Below are positions 21,761 through 32,166 of a DNA stretch of 64,000 nt, piece after piece. A program made the position numbers and the translations under genes. Numbering within the stretch: the first letter of the stretch is position 1; each line of letters begins with the position of its first letter. The notes below the pieces were generated by a model, which was not told where the DNA came from, made no database searches, and saw only the letters and a list, made by a program, of their open reading frames with translations. Source of the DNA: Gracilaria gracilis (Eukaryota > Rhodophyta > Florideophyceae > Gracilariales > Gracilariaceae); NCBI GenBank assembly GCA_030374805.1, contig JARGSG010000022.1, positions 1 to 64,000 on the forward strand, written 5' to 3'.

Positions 21761-21797
21761 CAGTCTTTGTCCACGTACTGCTTCTACCTCGTCTCGA

Positions 21798-22856
21798 ATG
21801 CGAACGATGGCCCTCTTGCAACTTCTTCTCGCTTTCACCCTCTCGCAGTTGCTACTGGGCGCACCACTGAATGAAACGGTTTCCTTACGAGGGCCAACTC
21901 TCAATAGCTTGACTGCATCTGGCTACCCGCATGTGTCTTCCGCTGAGGTGCCTTCAAGTATCGGTACGCTTAGCTTCAACCCCCCTTCGTTCTCGATATA
22001 TTAATTTCGATTACTCATTGTTTTCTCCTCTTCATGTACTTTAGATCTTGCACGCCTGCCTTTTGGCGGTATTTGTGGAGGCTCACAGACAGATTCGGAG
22101 AACTGTCGAAGTGTTCAATGTCTCAGCTTTATGGGAGGTGACCTACAACAACCTGAACGTTGCAACTGTGAATGCTGCGATGGCGTAAGTTTCAAAGCCC
22201 TTCGTTGATTTCTAGAGATGTCAACATGTTTCCTGACGTATTTTGAATACCCGAGATGTGAACAGCTGATACCAAGATGCCTCACAGGAAGGGAAGGGAA
22301 CTCCGTCTATTGGGGCTGCAGCTGCTCTGGACCCCACGAAGGTACTCCGGAGCCAGGTCCCGACTGTGTAGAAACCGCGTGGGCTCAAGAAAAATGGATT
22401 TGGAGAGAGCATTCTGCGAGAAAGAACAGCCGGCTTCAGTACTATGCATCCCCGGACTGCCGTGTGGTACTGCTGGCCACATTCTGCGACACTGTACCCG
22501 TTCTCCAAAACCCCTCTTGTCGACTGCTTACATATGGACAAATCTGCGCGGAAAGAAGTGACTGCAGCAACTCGTTTTTGCCAGTGTCTCGGTTGAGAAT
22601 TTCATACGACTGGAAAGAGGTGCGCGTGGATGTTGAGGACGGCTCATCTCTGGAGCTGACCAGTGTCAGTGTGTTTCCGGGAAGCGAACGAGTCTCAACT
22701 TCTTACTTTATCGCATTTGCGGCGCAATGGCTCGGAAGTTTAGGTTTGGGAGTGTTGTGTGACTCTATATTGCTCCTTGTACTTCATGTTGGCGAGACCC
22801 GTGGTGCAATATGGCGTCTTGGACACGCGCTCCTCGGCTCGCAACGTCTCTGTTAG
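21798..22856 (+). CDS. secreted or type I membrane Cys-rich protein, three exons
   Basis: Proposed exons are 21798-21957, 22045-22184 and 22218-22856, giving about 312 residues. Exon 1 encodes a signal peptide (MRTMALLQLLLAFTLSQLLL). Intron 1 (87 bases) is GT-AG. Exon 2 reads without stops in the phase set by exon 1 and is Cys-rich (CNCECCDG at its end). Intron 2 begins GTAAGT and ends TCTAGAG; using the second AG gives 33 bases and keeps frame. Exon 3 continues the Cys-rich ectodomain (CSCSGPHEG and others) and ends in a hydrophobic segment (YFIAFAAQWLGSLGLGVLCD) with a short tail. No known domain was recognised; the Cys pattern suggests an extracellular disulphide-bonded fold. Confidence 0.65.
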
Positions 22857-23997
22857 AAGCACTCAATACCTAACTGAATTTTTTTAGCTCTTGGGTTTTT
22901 CAGTGGCCAGGATAACTTCGTGTTTGATCCCATTTCCTCTTCTGCCCAAAGTATTTCTTGGTTTGTTTCCCGATTCGAGGTATCTTTTCTCTTTTCTGTA
23001 AAATTGAACTGCAAGGAGAATGCGCTTGAGCACTTCAGTAAAATATGATCACATTTGACATAAGGGGAAGGTAATGAGCACGTTTATTGATATTGCTAAG
23101 CGTTGAGAGTGAGCTAAAACACATTATTGTAAGCCAGAACTGTTCGAAACCATTTCTAGCAATTGAGTAGCACCCGAAGTTGTGGTACACAGAAAATGCT
23201 ATGTTACTTGGGTAAGGATATTCTTGAGGTGAAAGACTTACCATCAGACTTAGGATTGGGTAGTCGTGACCAGGGTGACAGTAAGATTTAATTCCTAGGC
23301 GAACGATGGATTTGCTAATCCTTGTATGAGACAACGTTCTCGATGTGTCTTAAAAAAACATCAAACGAATAGAATGTCTGGAGTTGGGTTGGTTTGCTTT
23401 TCGAAGAAGCATTCTTGTCTGACACAAATGTGTCACAAATGCTGTCAAGAACAAAAATGACTATGAAGCTCCTCATGGACTGTTTATGGATGCGGCCAGT
23501 ACAATTCCGTCGTCTTCACCGTTTTCTTGTCGCTATCAGTCACCCACAACCAATCATGCCCCCACCATCGCCCCATTCCAAAGAATATCTTTACCAAAAG
23601 CTGGCCGCATTCCAAAAATGAATACATCACTATCACCATCCTCCGCAAACCGTTCCAATCCGTGATGTCGATATCGCCCAGGGCAATGCGCTGCCGCCCC
23701 TGTGGCCACCAATGTCCAACATGTCTCCCCAACAGTCACCTTTACCGCTGAGTCTTTTGATTTAGCATTTCAGTGGCCGTGATGGTCCCAGGTCATCATC
23801 ATGTGCTGAAAGCAGACCCCAGGCTGCATAGCAGATCTTAGCGGTCGAGCTTCCGTAACATACTCAGATACTTGATTTGGGGCCATGATCACCACTACCA
23901 TGGTCCACCATCACCATTGACGCCATCGACCCCACCAAGTCAGGCGTCCACACCGCCGCCATCACCACTGCTGCCACCATGTAGCTGCTGTCCAGCT
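22857..23997. other. intergenic region, no gene seen
   Basis: Includes CAC/CCA microsatellite-like stretches near 23880-23990 leading into the SINE-like repeat. Short open frames are low complexity. Confidence 0.4.
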
Positions 23998-24255
23998 TGT
24001 AGCTGCTGTCAGCTGCAGCTGGCGGTCACAGAGGGTCAGTATAACGCCTCCGGCGGTGTGGCCCGAGGTCACCACACCGTGAGCGGCCATAGCTCAATCG
24101 GTAACCGCCTTCGTGTGCTTTTTGTGTGGGCCCGGGGTTCGTGGTTCGAACCCCGGCACTGCCGCTCTTCCCCCCAGAGTTCACTACACAGCTGCAGCTG
24201 GCGGTCACAGAGGGTCACGACCCCCGGCCCTGCCGCTCTTCTCCCCAGTTCACCT
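23998..24255 (+). repeat. tRNA-derived SINE-like repeat, copy 2 plus a partial third copy
   Basis: The tRNA-like core is 24081-24167 (87 nt). GAGCGGC pairs perfectly with GCCGCTC. Box A is TAGCTCAATCGG and box B is GGTTCGAACCC. The T arm carries an extra TTCGTGG, also present in copy 1. Flanking blocks GCAGCTGGCGGTCACAGAGG and CCCCCAGAGTTCACTACA match copy 1. At 24191-24255 a shortened unit repeats the left flank and the 3' end of the core, as after an internal deletion. Confidence 0.65.
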
Positions 24256-25207
24256 ACAACACCACCACCACCACCACCATCACCGCCACCGACGCACGTC
24301 AGCCCCACTCCTACCGGCTTCTTCGACATCAACATCAGCTGTCACGTCATTGTGTTGTATAACCTTCTAAAGTGCTTTACAATGGGTGATTAGACTCTAC
24401 TCGGATTGGAATTACGAAGAGGATTCCCAGACTCTTCTATAGAGCACCATAATTGAGAGAGTGGGGTGATAACTTTTAAATTAATCATGATAGGTTGGGT
24501 GATAATTACGAACTTATCAGGTTTCAGAGCCTTGAGCCTTTCGCCCTAGAAGGTATAAATATCTGAGTCATTCAATATTTTACTTCGTTTCGCGAGGTAT
24601 TCTAATGAGCTCAAAGTAGTTTTTAACTATGTAATAATATGGTAGGTGTAGGGCCAAATAGAGTAATCGAAGTCAATCTTTAAGCTTTGTTGCAAGCTTG
24701 TCCCGAAGATCTTCGGTACTACTCAGATAGTACTTTCTAGATGTACTGATGGCAGTAGTAGAGCAATATGAATGGGGATGAAGTCTGGCGTTCTCTCTAT
24801 AGAACGAACGAGACCTCTTATGTTACCGTTCTCCAGCAATAGTGTTGCAGCCCCGATTAATTGAGCAACATGTAGAGAAACTTGCCATCTACGAAGCAAA
24901 TGAACAAGCGCTGAGCTGCTCGCTAAACATCTTGAAGCTTGCACCAACCTCCCAGACGCAGCTGTGAAGCCTAATTAATCGCCTAAACGTCCCGCACAAA
25001 AGGTATGCTCGGTTATTCTTTATTATAGAGCTATTGCTGCGATGATACCATCAGCAAGACAGTTATTCACACAAGGCTAGAGACACACAGCGAGTGCGCC
25101 GCAGCAGCCAAAAAGCTCATAAACAGGCATGTACCACTTTCATCTCTTGCACCTATAGTACCTGGTGAACGCCCACCATAGCACATAAACGTTTCTTCTC
25201 TGAACCA
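24256..25207. other. intergenic region, no gene seen
   Basis: Starts with an ACC/CAT triplet microsatellite (about 24258-24300). The rest is AT-rich and without convincing coding potential. Confidence 0.4.
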
Positions 25208-25480
25208 TTAGATGACATGGTAGCAAGCTTGTCTGCACTTACGCCTCCCACCTGAAGACGTCAGGAAATCGTTGCATATTCTTCTGCACCCTCTTATGCA
25301 TCGCGATTTGCATTTTCCCTTGCCTTTTTGACGCATTGAGTTTGGCAACAGCAAGGCCTCATCTTTATCTCCCATTTCTGCAGCTTCGTTAACTTCGGTA
25401 GACTTGACCACTTCAGCCGACGCCCACGAAAGAATGACACCGAGCAGCACTGCAAAGAAAAAGAACTTGTAGGTGACCAT
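25208..25480 (-). CDS. small secreted cationic Cys-rich peptide
   Basis: A 90-residue precursor. Residues 1-22 form a classical signal peptide (MVTYKFFFFAVLLGVILSWA, cleavage after ASA). An acidic spacer follows (about residues 23-45, several Glu/Asp). The C-terminal 40 residues are strongly basic with six Cys spaced C-x3-C-x3-C-x3-C-x14-C-x3-C. The signal, acidic pro-region and basic Cys-rich tail are typical of antimicrobial peptide precursors, and the C-x3-C pairs recall helical-hairpin peptides, but no family was recognised. A TATA-like box (TACATAAAAG on the minus strand, near 25576-25585) lies about 100 bases upstream. Other possibilities are a signalling peptide or a cell-surface component. 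Confidence 0.65.
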   Translation of the reverse strand: MVTYKFFFFAVLLGVILSWASAEVVKSTEVNEAAEMGDKDEALLLPNSMRQKGKGKCKSRCIRGCRRICNDFLTSSGGRRKCRQACYHVI

Positions 25481-25905
25481 TATCAGTTTGAATATGAAGC
25501 TCTAATATGTTGAGTTGAGTGGTATTGAACTTCTGCGGGAGATGAGAGTGATTCCAAGCACGTTCGCTCAACCAGCTTTTATGTACAAATCAGCTGGCGC
25601 GACTCATATTCTGGGCAGATGGTTTGACAACCGTTCTGGCTCACCTTTTCTCAGCATGTTTGCACTTATTAAGCCCTGATTACTTGAAAACAGTATGGGT
25701 TTCACAGGAAGATACCAAACCGAATCCCAGACATGATGTAGTAAGCGCTTCCATCCAAAGGGGTGACTCCAACAGAATGACAGAAAGAATTCCAGCAGTG
25801 CTTATTCAAGAGTGTTTGGAAAACGATGTTTGATTAAGTTTTCAACCTGATTGACTCTTCATTGAGATGCAGCAGGTATAAGACATTAGCTCTATATACC
25901 TGTTT
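25481..25905. other. intergenic region
   Basis: Holds the promoter of the small peptide gene at its left end; nothing else was recognised. Confidence 0.35.
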
Positions 25906-26629
25906 TCAGATGTTCGCACACGATCTCAAAGCCAGGACAAGCAAGTGATGGCACAAATATAAGAGATGAGGATACTGCCTGCCATCGTAACCTTCGCAGC
26001 AATAGCTCCAACCAAGTACTTTCTTTGGAGGTGGATCACTGATTCCAAAACGATGAACTTCTGTGCAGATGTGAGTACCTAAGTGCCTAGCAGCCTTATA
26101 TGAAGAGCTGCCAAATACTGAATTAACCGGAATTGTTGGGAACTGCCACGATTTGTGGCGATAGCAAATATGTATGAAAACCAACATGAAGTCGACGTTA
26201 CTGACCAGCGGAAGTTCTTCATACTCGCATATGTCGTTCGCGATGTTGGTAATGTTCCGTTTCGCCTGATAGAGCCCCTTGATGATTATCCCGACCTTTA
26301 CTGAACACAAACACCGCGTTATTCGTTCTTCGCAGCGTTCTCTCCTTGTTGAGTTTCCACCTAGGCTCAAAAACTTCCCCTATTGTTTGTACACTCGCTT
26401 AGGCTCCCGTTCAAGCACGACGTGTAATTGCTTTGATGTCAATTTGGAATTGAGAATCAGCAGTCATATCACGGAGCGCGGCAGCAGATGTTAGCAAGGA
26501 AGAGGAACCACTCCTCGAAAAAGAACCACGTAGCTCCAACCTAGCCCTCCTGATTTCTACTTTTTCGGGCTCCAAAGTATGTAGCACAGATTGGATGGAA
26601 GCACGAGCCATTGCCCACGTTGGCAGCAA
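25906..26629 (-). other. possible gene of unknown function, structure unclear
   Basis: Two open stretches on the minus strand, 26629-26411 and 26370-25906. The first begins MLPTWAMARASIQSVLHTLE and has an amphipathic, Arg/Glu-rich, helical look. The second encodes several Cys and His. They lie in different frames and no clear GT-AG intron joins them. It may be one spliced gene, a decayed gene or chance. Confidence 0.22.
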
Positions 26630-27062
26630 TTACGCACTGAGAGACATGAATTGAGAGGGCCCTTCTTGTTCCGTTCTGAACAAGGAAAAGAATGTGTCCC
26701 ATTACACTTTTCTACGAAAACTCTGTCTGCGATATAGTTCTGCTATGCGCTCCCTCGCCCAGACTTTACCGACTGCAATTGATGAGCAGAGATTGCATTG
26801 TGTGTTGCGGCAGAGGCAGAGCAACCAAAAGAGGCCCGCGTCTGCTGCGAGTTTCGCTCACGCCGCCTTGCATCGGAGCATAAGCGCGCAACGGCGTCGT
26901 AGCGTATGCGCGCGGCTGCTTTGCCCGGAGAAACTGACGCCCGCGGGCGTGGTGTACGGCGGCTTTTTACGGCCAGCTGGTGGGTGACTACTGCCAATTG
27001 GCACTTCAACGCAAAACCAGTAACATGGCGCTGTTTGGTCTCTCCTACAAGCCCAAAGTCGT

Positions 27063-27166
27063 ATGTTGTTCGCCGTGTCACACGGCGCATGTTGTTCACC
27101 GTGTCACACGGCGCATGTTGTTCACCGTGTCACACGGCGCATGTTGTTCACCGTGTCACACGGCGC
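27063..27166. repeat. four tandem copies of a 26-bp palindrome-bearing unit
   Basis: The unit ATGTTGTTCACCGTGTCACA followed by CGGCGC repeats four times, with one base changed in the first copy. Each unit contains the dyad CCGTGTCACACGG; in the first it extends to CGCCGTGTCACACGGCG. No gene was recognised around it. Confidence 0.9.
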
Positions 27167-27962
27167 ATTTTGTCGCCCTTCGGCACGGACTTACTGTTAG
27201 ATTTTCGAGGACACGCAGAAGTGGATTTATTAGAGCCATTTCTGGATGCGTCGTGGCGCAAGATGCTCTTCAGCAGAGCGATCAGCCGTCGTCGCTTCTC
27301 GGCGCAGAGGGTGATCGCTCAATGCTGTTCTACCTTAGCATCTTGCGCAACGTTTTGCTTATTGGAACACCCACCCACCCTTCCCGGGGAACAGTACATC
27401 TCTTGTCGAGTGTACTAGTGCAGTAAGTTGTGGTTCACTGCATAGTGTTCGGACATGGCCGTCCACACTACCCTCAGATCTTGAGCCGCAAAGCATCAGC
27501 TTGGCGATGAATAAAGTGATAGAATCTATGATGCGTGAGGTTGTCATCCGTTTCGAGTTACCGTTCGTCTTGACAGCACTGTCTCCGCGCGCAACCTACC
27601 GCTCGTGTCGCTGCCTGCACCCAACCGTTTTGAGTACGCGCCCTGGTTGTTGGTGCAGCTGTCTGGAGTTCAGCAAGAAGCTGAATCATTTTTATATTCC
27701 GGGCAGTAGCTAATCCAGAGTTTTCCACGGCAACGAGCTTCAGGCACGGGCTTGTGCATTTCACTGGACTCTGGATTTCTTTTCTGGAACGGCCTTCTGA
27801 CTTCTTATTCACCTCCGAGTTCAGCTTTCCTTTGCCGTGTGGATTTGTTGCAGTTTTCTTGTGAGGGCCGTTCTACGAGTTTACGCAACAGGAAACGAAA
27901 TCGTGGAAACCTTAGATGACGCAATCAGCGCATTCCACGTCTATGAGCTGTATTTCCGGCTT
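27167..27962. other. intergenic region, probable left flank of the first Harbinger-like element
   Basis: No supportable gene. Terminal inverted repeats of the element to the right could not be defined. Confidence 0.35.
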
Positions 27963-28006
27963 CGTTTCTTGACTGCGAAACCGTTCGTTTCGCAGTCAAG
28001 GAAACG
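27963..28006. repeat. perfect hairpin, 19-bp arms
   Basis: CGTTTCTTGACTGCGAAAC and GTTTCGCAGTCAAGGAAACG are inverted copies separated by a 5-base loop. It lies about 60 bases upstream of the open frame at 28069, possibly a subterminal repeat of the transposon or a promoter element. Confidence 0.8.
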
Positions 28007-28068
28007 AATGTTGATCGTTGTTGCATGCTTTTTGACGAAGCAAAAACTTCCTCTCCATACCCACTGCT

Positions 28069-29458
28069 GTGCCTATACCTATGGAGCCACCCTGTTCATC
28101 TCACTCAAATAATGCCACAACAAATGCCGCTGTACCACAAACATCGCACCAAGATGCATCTGCTTCAAGTACCGCTCACCGTGACACGCAACATCAATTG
28201 CACTCTTTGCCAGATGCTTCTCCAAATGAAAACGCGCCGGCAACAGTTGCTGACGCAGAAGCAATACTATAACAATTGCGATTTAACAACACGATGTGCA
28301 AGCAGGCTCTTAGAATGTTGAACATAATGGGTGCCCATAACGCTAAGCTCGTGACAAAGGTAACCATAATTGCCACGAAAACGGTGCAAAGAACTGTATC
28401 CGGCGCTGCACTCTCGCATTTACTACAGCGAAGAGAAGGCGATAGTAATAGAGATTACTTTGGTATATCCAACTTACCGGGAACTACTGTACGAGTGAAG
28501 AAATATTCGCAGCAGAAGATTGAGGTATTGGGGATCAAGGGAGATGTACCCGTATTTGATAACGATGAAGTGCTTGTGGGGGAACCAAGTCTTTCGGTTG
28601 AGACCAATGCAACCGAGGACACAGAAGGAAGAGAGCCTGCATTTCAAGCTGTGGAATACTGCCGTCTCCTTCATGTACTGGCTGATGCCAGACTAACGGC
28701 GACTAGACGAAAACTCATGGAATGCATGACGCAGGAAGAGCTAGATAAAGAAAAAAAGGACCCTTGGACGGACAGCATTGCGCCTTTGTTTAATGATGGC
28801 GATTTCAAACCCGAAGCTGTTTCAACGCTGTCCGGGGGGAATTTTGCGCAGTGACATCGCGTATTTTGATCCCTCCCGGCGGCCACATATTCGTGATGCT
28901 ATAGTGTTGAAACGAAAATTTGGGGTATTGAAGAGTTTGTATGGAACTTGTTAAAGTAGATATGAGGCTTCTGGACAGGGTGACACAGACGCATTTGCTA
29001 GCTTTGCAGACGGCAAAAGCTATATCATGTATGCGTTCTGCTTTCTAAAGGTGCACCCGATTTTGGAGCCACTTGCAACTAGAGCCCTTAGTACTGATGC
29101 CCGGAGAGAAGAAGGTGTGGGTGCCCCATTGGAAGGGTACGGATTTGGGGGAAGCGTGAATTAGGGGCCACGATCTAAGCGTTCAAGGACTTCGGCAGCT
29201 AATTCCAGTAGTTCTGCCATTGAGGGGCTCGCGTCGGCATTTAGGCCACAGAACTCTGAGGTCGCGAAAGAGTTTGAAGAAGCAGAACGCGATAAAATGC
29301 GTTACGAAGCATTTGAAGCAGACGCACGCTTTACGAAAGCAACAGTTGACGCCATTGCTGCGGTACGGACACATATGGCAAACACATCAGATGATGAGGA
29401 TAAAACTGTTTTACAGCAGAGCCTGCGTCGGTTACTTTCTAAGTTGGGTTATAAGTAA
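28069..29458 (+). pseudogene. DNA-transposon accessory protein (Myb/SANT-like type), decayed
   Basis: An open frame from MPIPMEPPCSSHSNN runs to 28854 with one in-frame TAA near 28270. It ends in a motif typical of transposon-linked proteins (DPWTDSIAPLFNDGDFKP). The next conserved blocks are in other frames: LKRKFGVLKSLYGTC, then RYEASGQGDTDAFASFADGK and IMYAFCFLKVHP. A C-terminal helical, charged part ends LLSKLGYK at 29458. The order (FND motif, helix-rich DNA-binding part, SGQ-x-D block, coiled C-terminus) matches proteins that accompany DDE transposases in protists; I know this from the general look, not from a search. It converges tail to tail with the transposase at 30213-31480. Confidence 0.55.
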
Positions 29459-30212
29459 CATGTTTAATTGTTTTCTATGCATCTTTGCGTGTGCGTATAT
29501 TTAAGACGTGGTGGCACCGGCATTTTGCGCGATGGATATTTTTCGGTCTTGTGATCTGTATGTGACAACTGTCCCCGTCAGAGAGAGAGCCTACATGCTT
29601 ATTTCTTGAGAAGCACTAGTGTGGAAGCACTTCTCAAGAGTTTGTTTAGACATGTAGCATTCATGTGTAACGCAACGCTATCGAAGTTTGATTTGTTTCA
29701 CGGGCACCTGTTGTATAACGCCAAAAAGTGATTTCGATTGGCGAGTTCTTCCATGCCACAGAGTGTGCCGTGAAGCGCGAATGTATGCCGTTCGATCTGG
29801 ATACTGTCCATGCGGGCCTGCACTTTATGAAATCTTCTGTAACTTCTTCTAGCTCTTGAATTTGCCCAAGAGCGAAAACCCGCGACGATAGCATCCCAGA
29901 ATTTGATGCGAGGATCCTGAACCAGCGGAACCACTTCTGGTGGCGCAAAGCAAGGCTGCCTCACCAGAGTGTACGGATATTGTACAGTGTTGAAACAGTG
30001 GTGCAAACGAATCCGTAAAGCCTATAAGCAGTAACAACTAGAGGCGATCTTTTCGTGCTTACTGAATCTTTCACCTTTGACAAATTGAAACATTTTCGTT
30101 CCTCGTTGTACGTCCGTCTACATCCATGACACTCGACGCAGATAAACGCAAGCTGCAATGCGATGGTAATGACGCCGAAGGGCAACGCCGGGGATGTAGG
30201 GGTAGGACAACA
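29459..30212. other. spacer between the two convergent transposon genes
   Basis: No gene seen. It contains the hairpin at 29605-29638. Confidence 0.4.
29605..29638. repeat. short hairpin between convergent genes
   Basis: CTTGAGAAGCAC pairs with GCACTTCTCAAG with a mismatch at the base of the loop, about 145 bases after the end of the plus-strand ORF. It could help 3'-end formation. Confidence 0.6.
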
Positions 30213-31480
30213 TTACCTACGTCGCACATAGCCTAAGTCCAGTAGCTGCTGGGCAATATTGTCTCTCTGAGCCGATGTATCTCTCTTTCGGTTCCTTGTA
30301 CGCATGTTTTCTGCTTCCATGTGCAGCGAGTTTTGGAAGTGCACGACGGGTGAACCGTGTACGCTGTTGTCTTCATGGCTCGGTATCGTTTCAAATGACG
30401 TAATGGCTGCAGTCTCTATGATTAAGTTGTGCAACTTACAAGCAACAATAATAATGAGCGTTACCTTGTGGAGTGGATACCGAATCGCAGACCAAAATGT
30501 ACCAGACCGACATATCAGGACACCGAACGCTTGCTCAACTACAGTCCTACAAGACGAAAGATATGCATTAAAAGAATCTTCTCTTCGTGTTAGACCCCTT
30601 CCCGGATATGGAGTTAAAACTCTGTTCTCGTTTGCGTAAGCATCGTCAGCGACAACCATGGCCCAATTAGGTGGTTTGAAACCCTTAAGAAAACCGTACA
30701 GTCTCGTTTCTGCAAAAGCCGTGGAGTCATGGGTCCCCCCAGAATGCGACGCAGATACGAAGCAGAATTTGTAATGTGCTTGTGCTGCAGCCTGTACACA
30801 AAGCGCGAAGAACCCCTTACGATCATAATACTTCTTAGGATCCTTGACTTCCCTTCGCCGTGGCTTTTTTATTTCGATAGCAATGCCGTCTAGCGCCGCA
30901 ACTACGCCAAAAATGGGAGATTGTCGAAATCGGCAGAACATATCCGCGTTCGCTTTACATTCTGCTTCCGTTGCAGGAAGCGTAATCTTCGGTAGAAACA
31001 TGTCGAGCGCACAAAGCGTTTCTTAAATAGGTCGTACACAGTACTGCGTCCTAAACCGTAAAGCCAGCACACATCCAAGTAACTGTCTCCCGCCAGGAGA
31101 CGCAATGTCCCAAACAGCATCACTTCAACGCTTACTGCTCCTGACGCAGAAGAATTAGGGCGTTGCCGCTTTTGGAAGGATGGTCTCATTACATTTGAGA
31201 GCTGCAAGAATTGTTTCTTTGACGTGCGGTACATGCGCCTGAAGTGATCCGCAGTTGGTCCATTGACGTGTTCCTTCACATCTAGTTTATGTCGCGGTAG
31301 CACCGTATTCATGACATTTGTACGCAAGGCGTTCTTCTCGTGGTTGACAAGGAGCTCTAGAAAAACGAGAGCTCTTTGCAATGAGCCCTGGTCTTTTGCG
31401 CGACGCGTAAAGGCGTCCCGTAGTTTGTGGCGCCGCAGAACAGCCCAGTGAAGAAGCCTGCGTCCCCGGAGCATGGGCAT
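30213..31480 (-). pseudogene. PIF/Harbinger-like DDE transposase, one frameshift
   Basis: The N-terminal part (31480 to about 30990) encodes the helix-rich region, including DYxF-like and helix-turn-helix segments (EVMLFGTLRLLAGDSYLDVC, LGRSTVYDLFKK). The C-terminal part (31001-30213) carries the DDE_Tnp_4 core: first Asp in VVAALDGIAIEI, second in MVVADDAYAN, Glu in CRTVVEQAFGVL. The two are in different frames with the junction just after YDLFKK, so one small frameshift separates an otherwise full-length protein of about 420 residues. IS5/Harbinger transposases cut and paste DNA as a complex with a Myb-like partner; the plus-strand ORF at 28069-29458 is the candidate partner. Confidence 0.85.
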
Positions 31481-31968
31481 CTTTCTTTCGTCTTCGTTGT
31501 GCTGATTCGCCTACAGTCCATACGTTCTGGTGAATCGACTCGTTACGCGGATTTCCGGTCGTTGCTTTCCAAGTCCAAGCCACCTTTCCAGACACAACAG
31601 AGCAAAACAGATTGGAAATATTGTGATTTCCGGGTTTCCAGTTTTCAGTTTCGTTAACTTCTGGAACACCCCTAAGATGCACTTCTTTTTTTGACAACAC
31701 CGACACGTTTTCATAACCGTGCGAGTGCGAATGGGGTTGCTCTTTGAGAAAAGGTGGATTAACTCATTTCCTTGGAAAGAGCCTCAGAAGTTTTTGAAAA
31801 TGGGATCACTAAAAAACGATTTTTTTTGCAAAATTCTCGAACACAAAAGCAAAACGATATGTGGTTTGCGCTTAGTACTATTGTAGGTAGAACTAGAAGC
31901 ATAATTGGAAACGCGCTGAAGAAGTTGAGAATGGTATCGAGTCGAGATACTGGGCGTCTCCTGAAAAA

Positions 31969-32015
31969 CCAAATCGCAAACGCGCTTTTCAGTGGATATG
32001 CGCGTTTGCGTTTGG
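31969..32015. repeat. hairpin upstream of the second Harbinger-like transposase
   Basis: CCAAATCGCAAACGCGC and GCGCGTTTGCGTTTGG are inverted copies around a 14-base loop, with one unpaired position. Confidence 0.75.
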
Positions 32016-32032
32016 ATAGAGGTCCTGAAAAT

Positions 32033-32066
32033 CGTAGTGGAACAAACCGCAAACCAAACCACTACG
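32033..32066. repeat. second short hairpin
   Basis: CGTAGTGG pairs with CCACTACG across 18 bases; the loop repeats the ACCGCAAACC motif related to the neighbouring hairpin. Together the two hairpins look like subterminal repeats at the left end of the transposon. Confidence 0.6.
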
Positions 32067-32166
32067 TAGTCATCGAGAGTATGCAGCTTGCTCCTTGTTC
32101 CACCTTCACCCTTTCAGTACGCCTTTCTTCTCAAAGCTTCTGCTTTTCCATTTGTTTTGTGGTGCA

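Larger units (their letters stand above)
21172..21797. other. intergenic region with a hairpin and the promoter of the next gene
   Basis: No gene seen. It contains the inverted repeat at 21393-21445 and the TATA-like box at 21754. Confidence 0.4.

Noticed and set aside
21798-22217. Treating 22218-22856 as a stand-alone gene
   Set aside because: It would lack a signal peptide despite a Cys-rich, membrane-anchored body; the upstream exons join in phase.
23872-24393. Pro/Ser-rich 173-codon ORF
   Set aside because: Built from triplet microsatellite and SINE-like sequence.
27063-27166. CRISPR array
   Set aside because: The 26-bp units are directly adjacent with no spacers, and the genome is eukaryotic.
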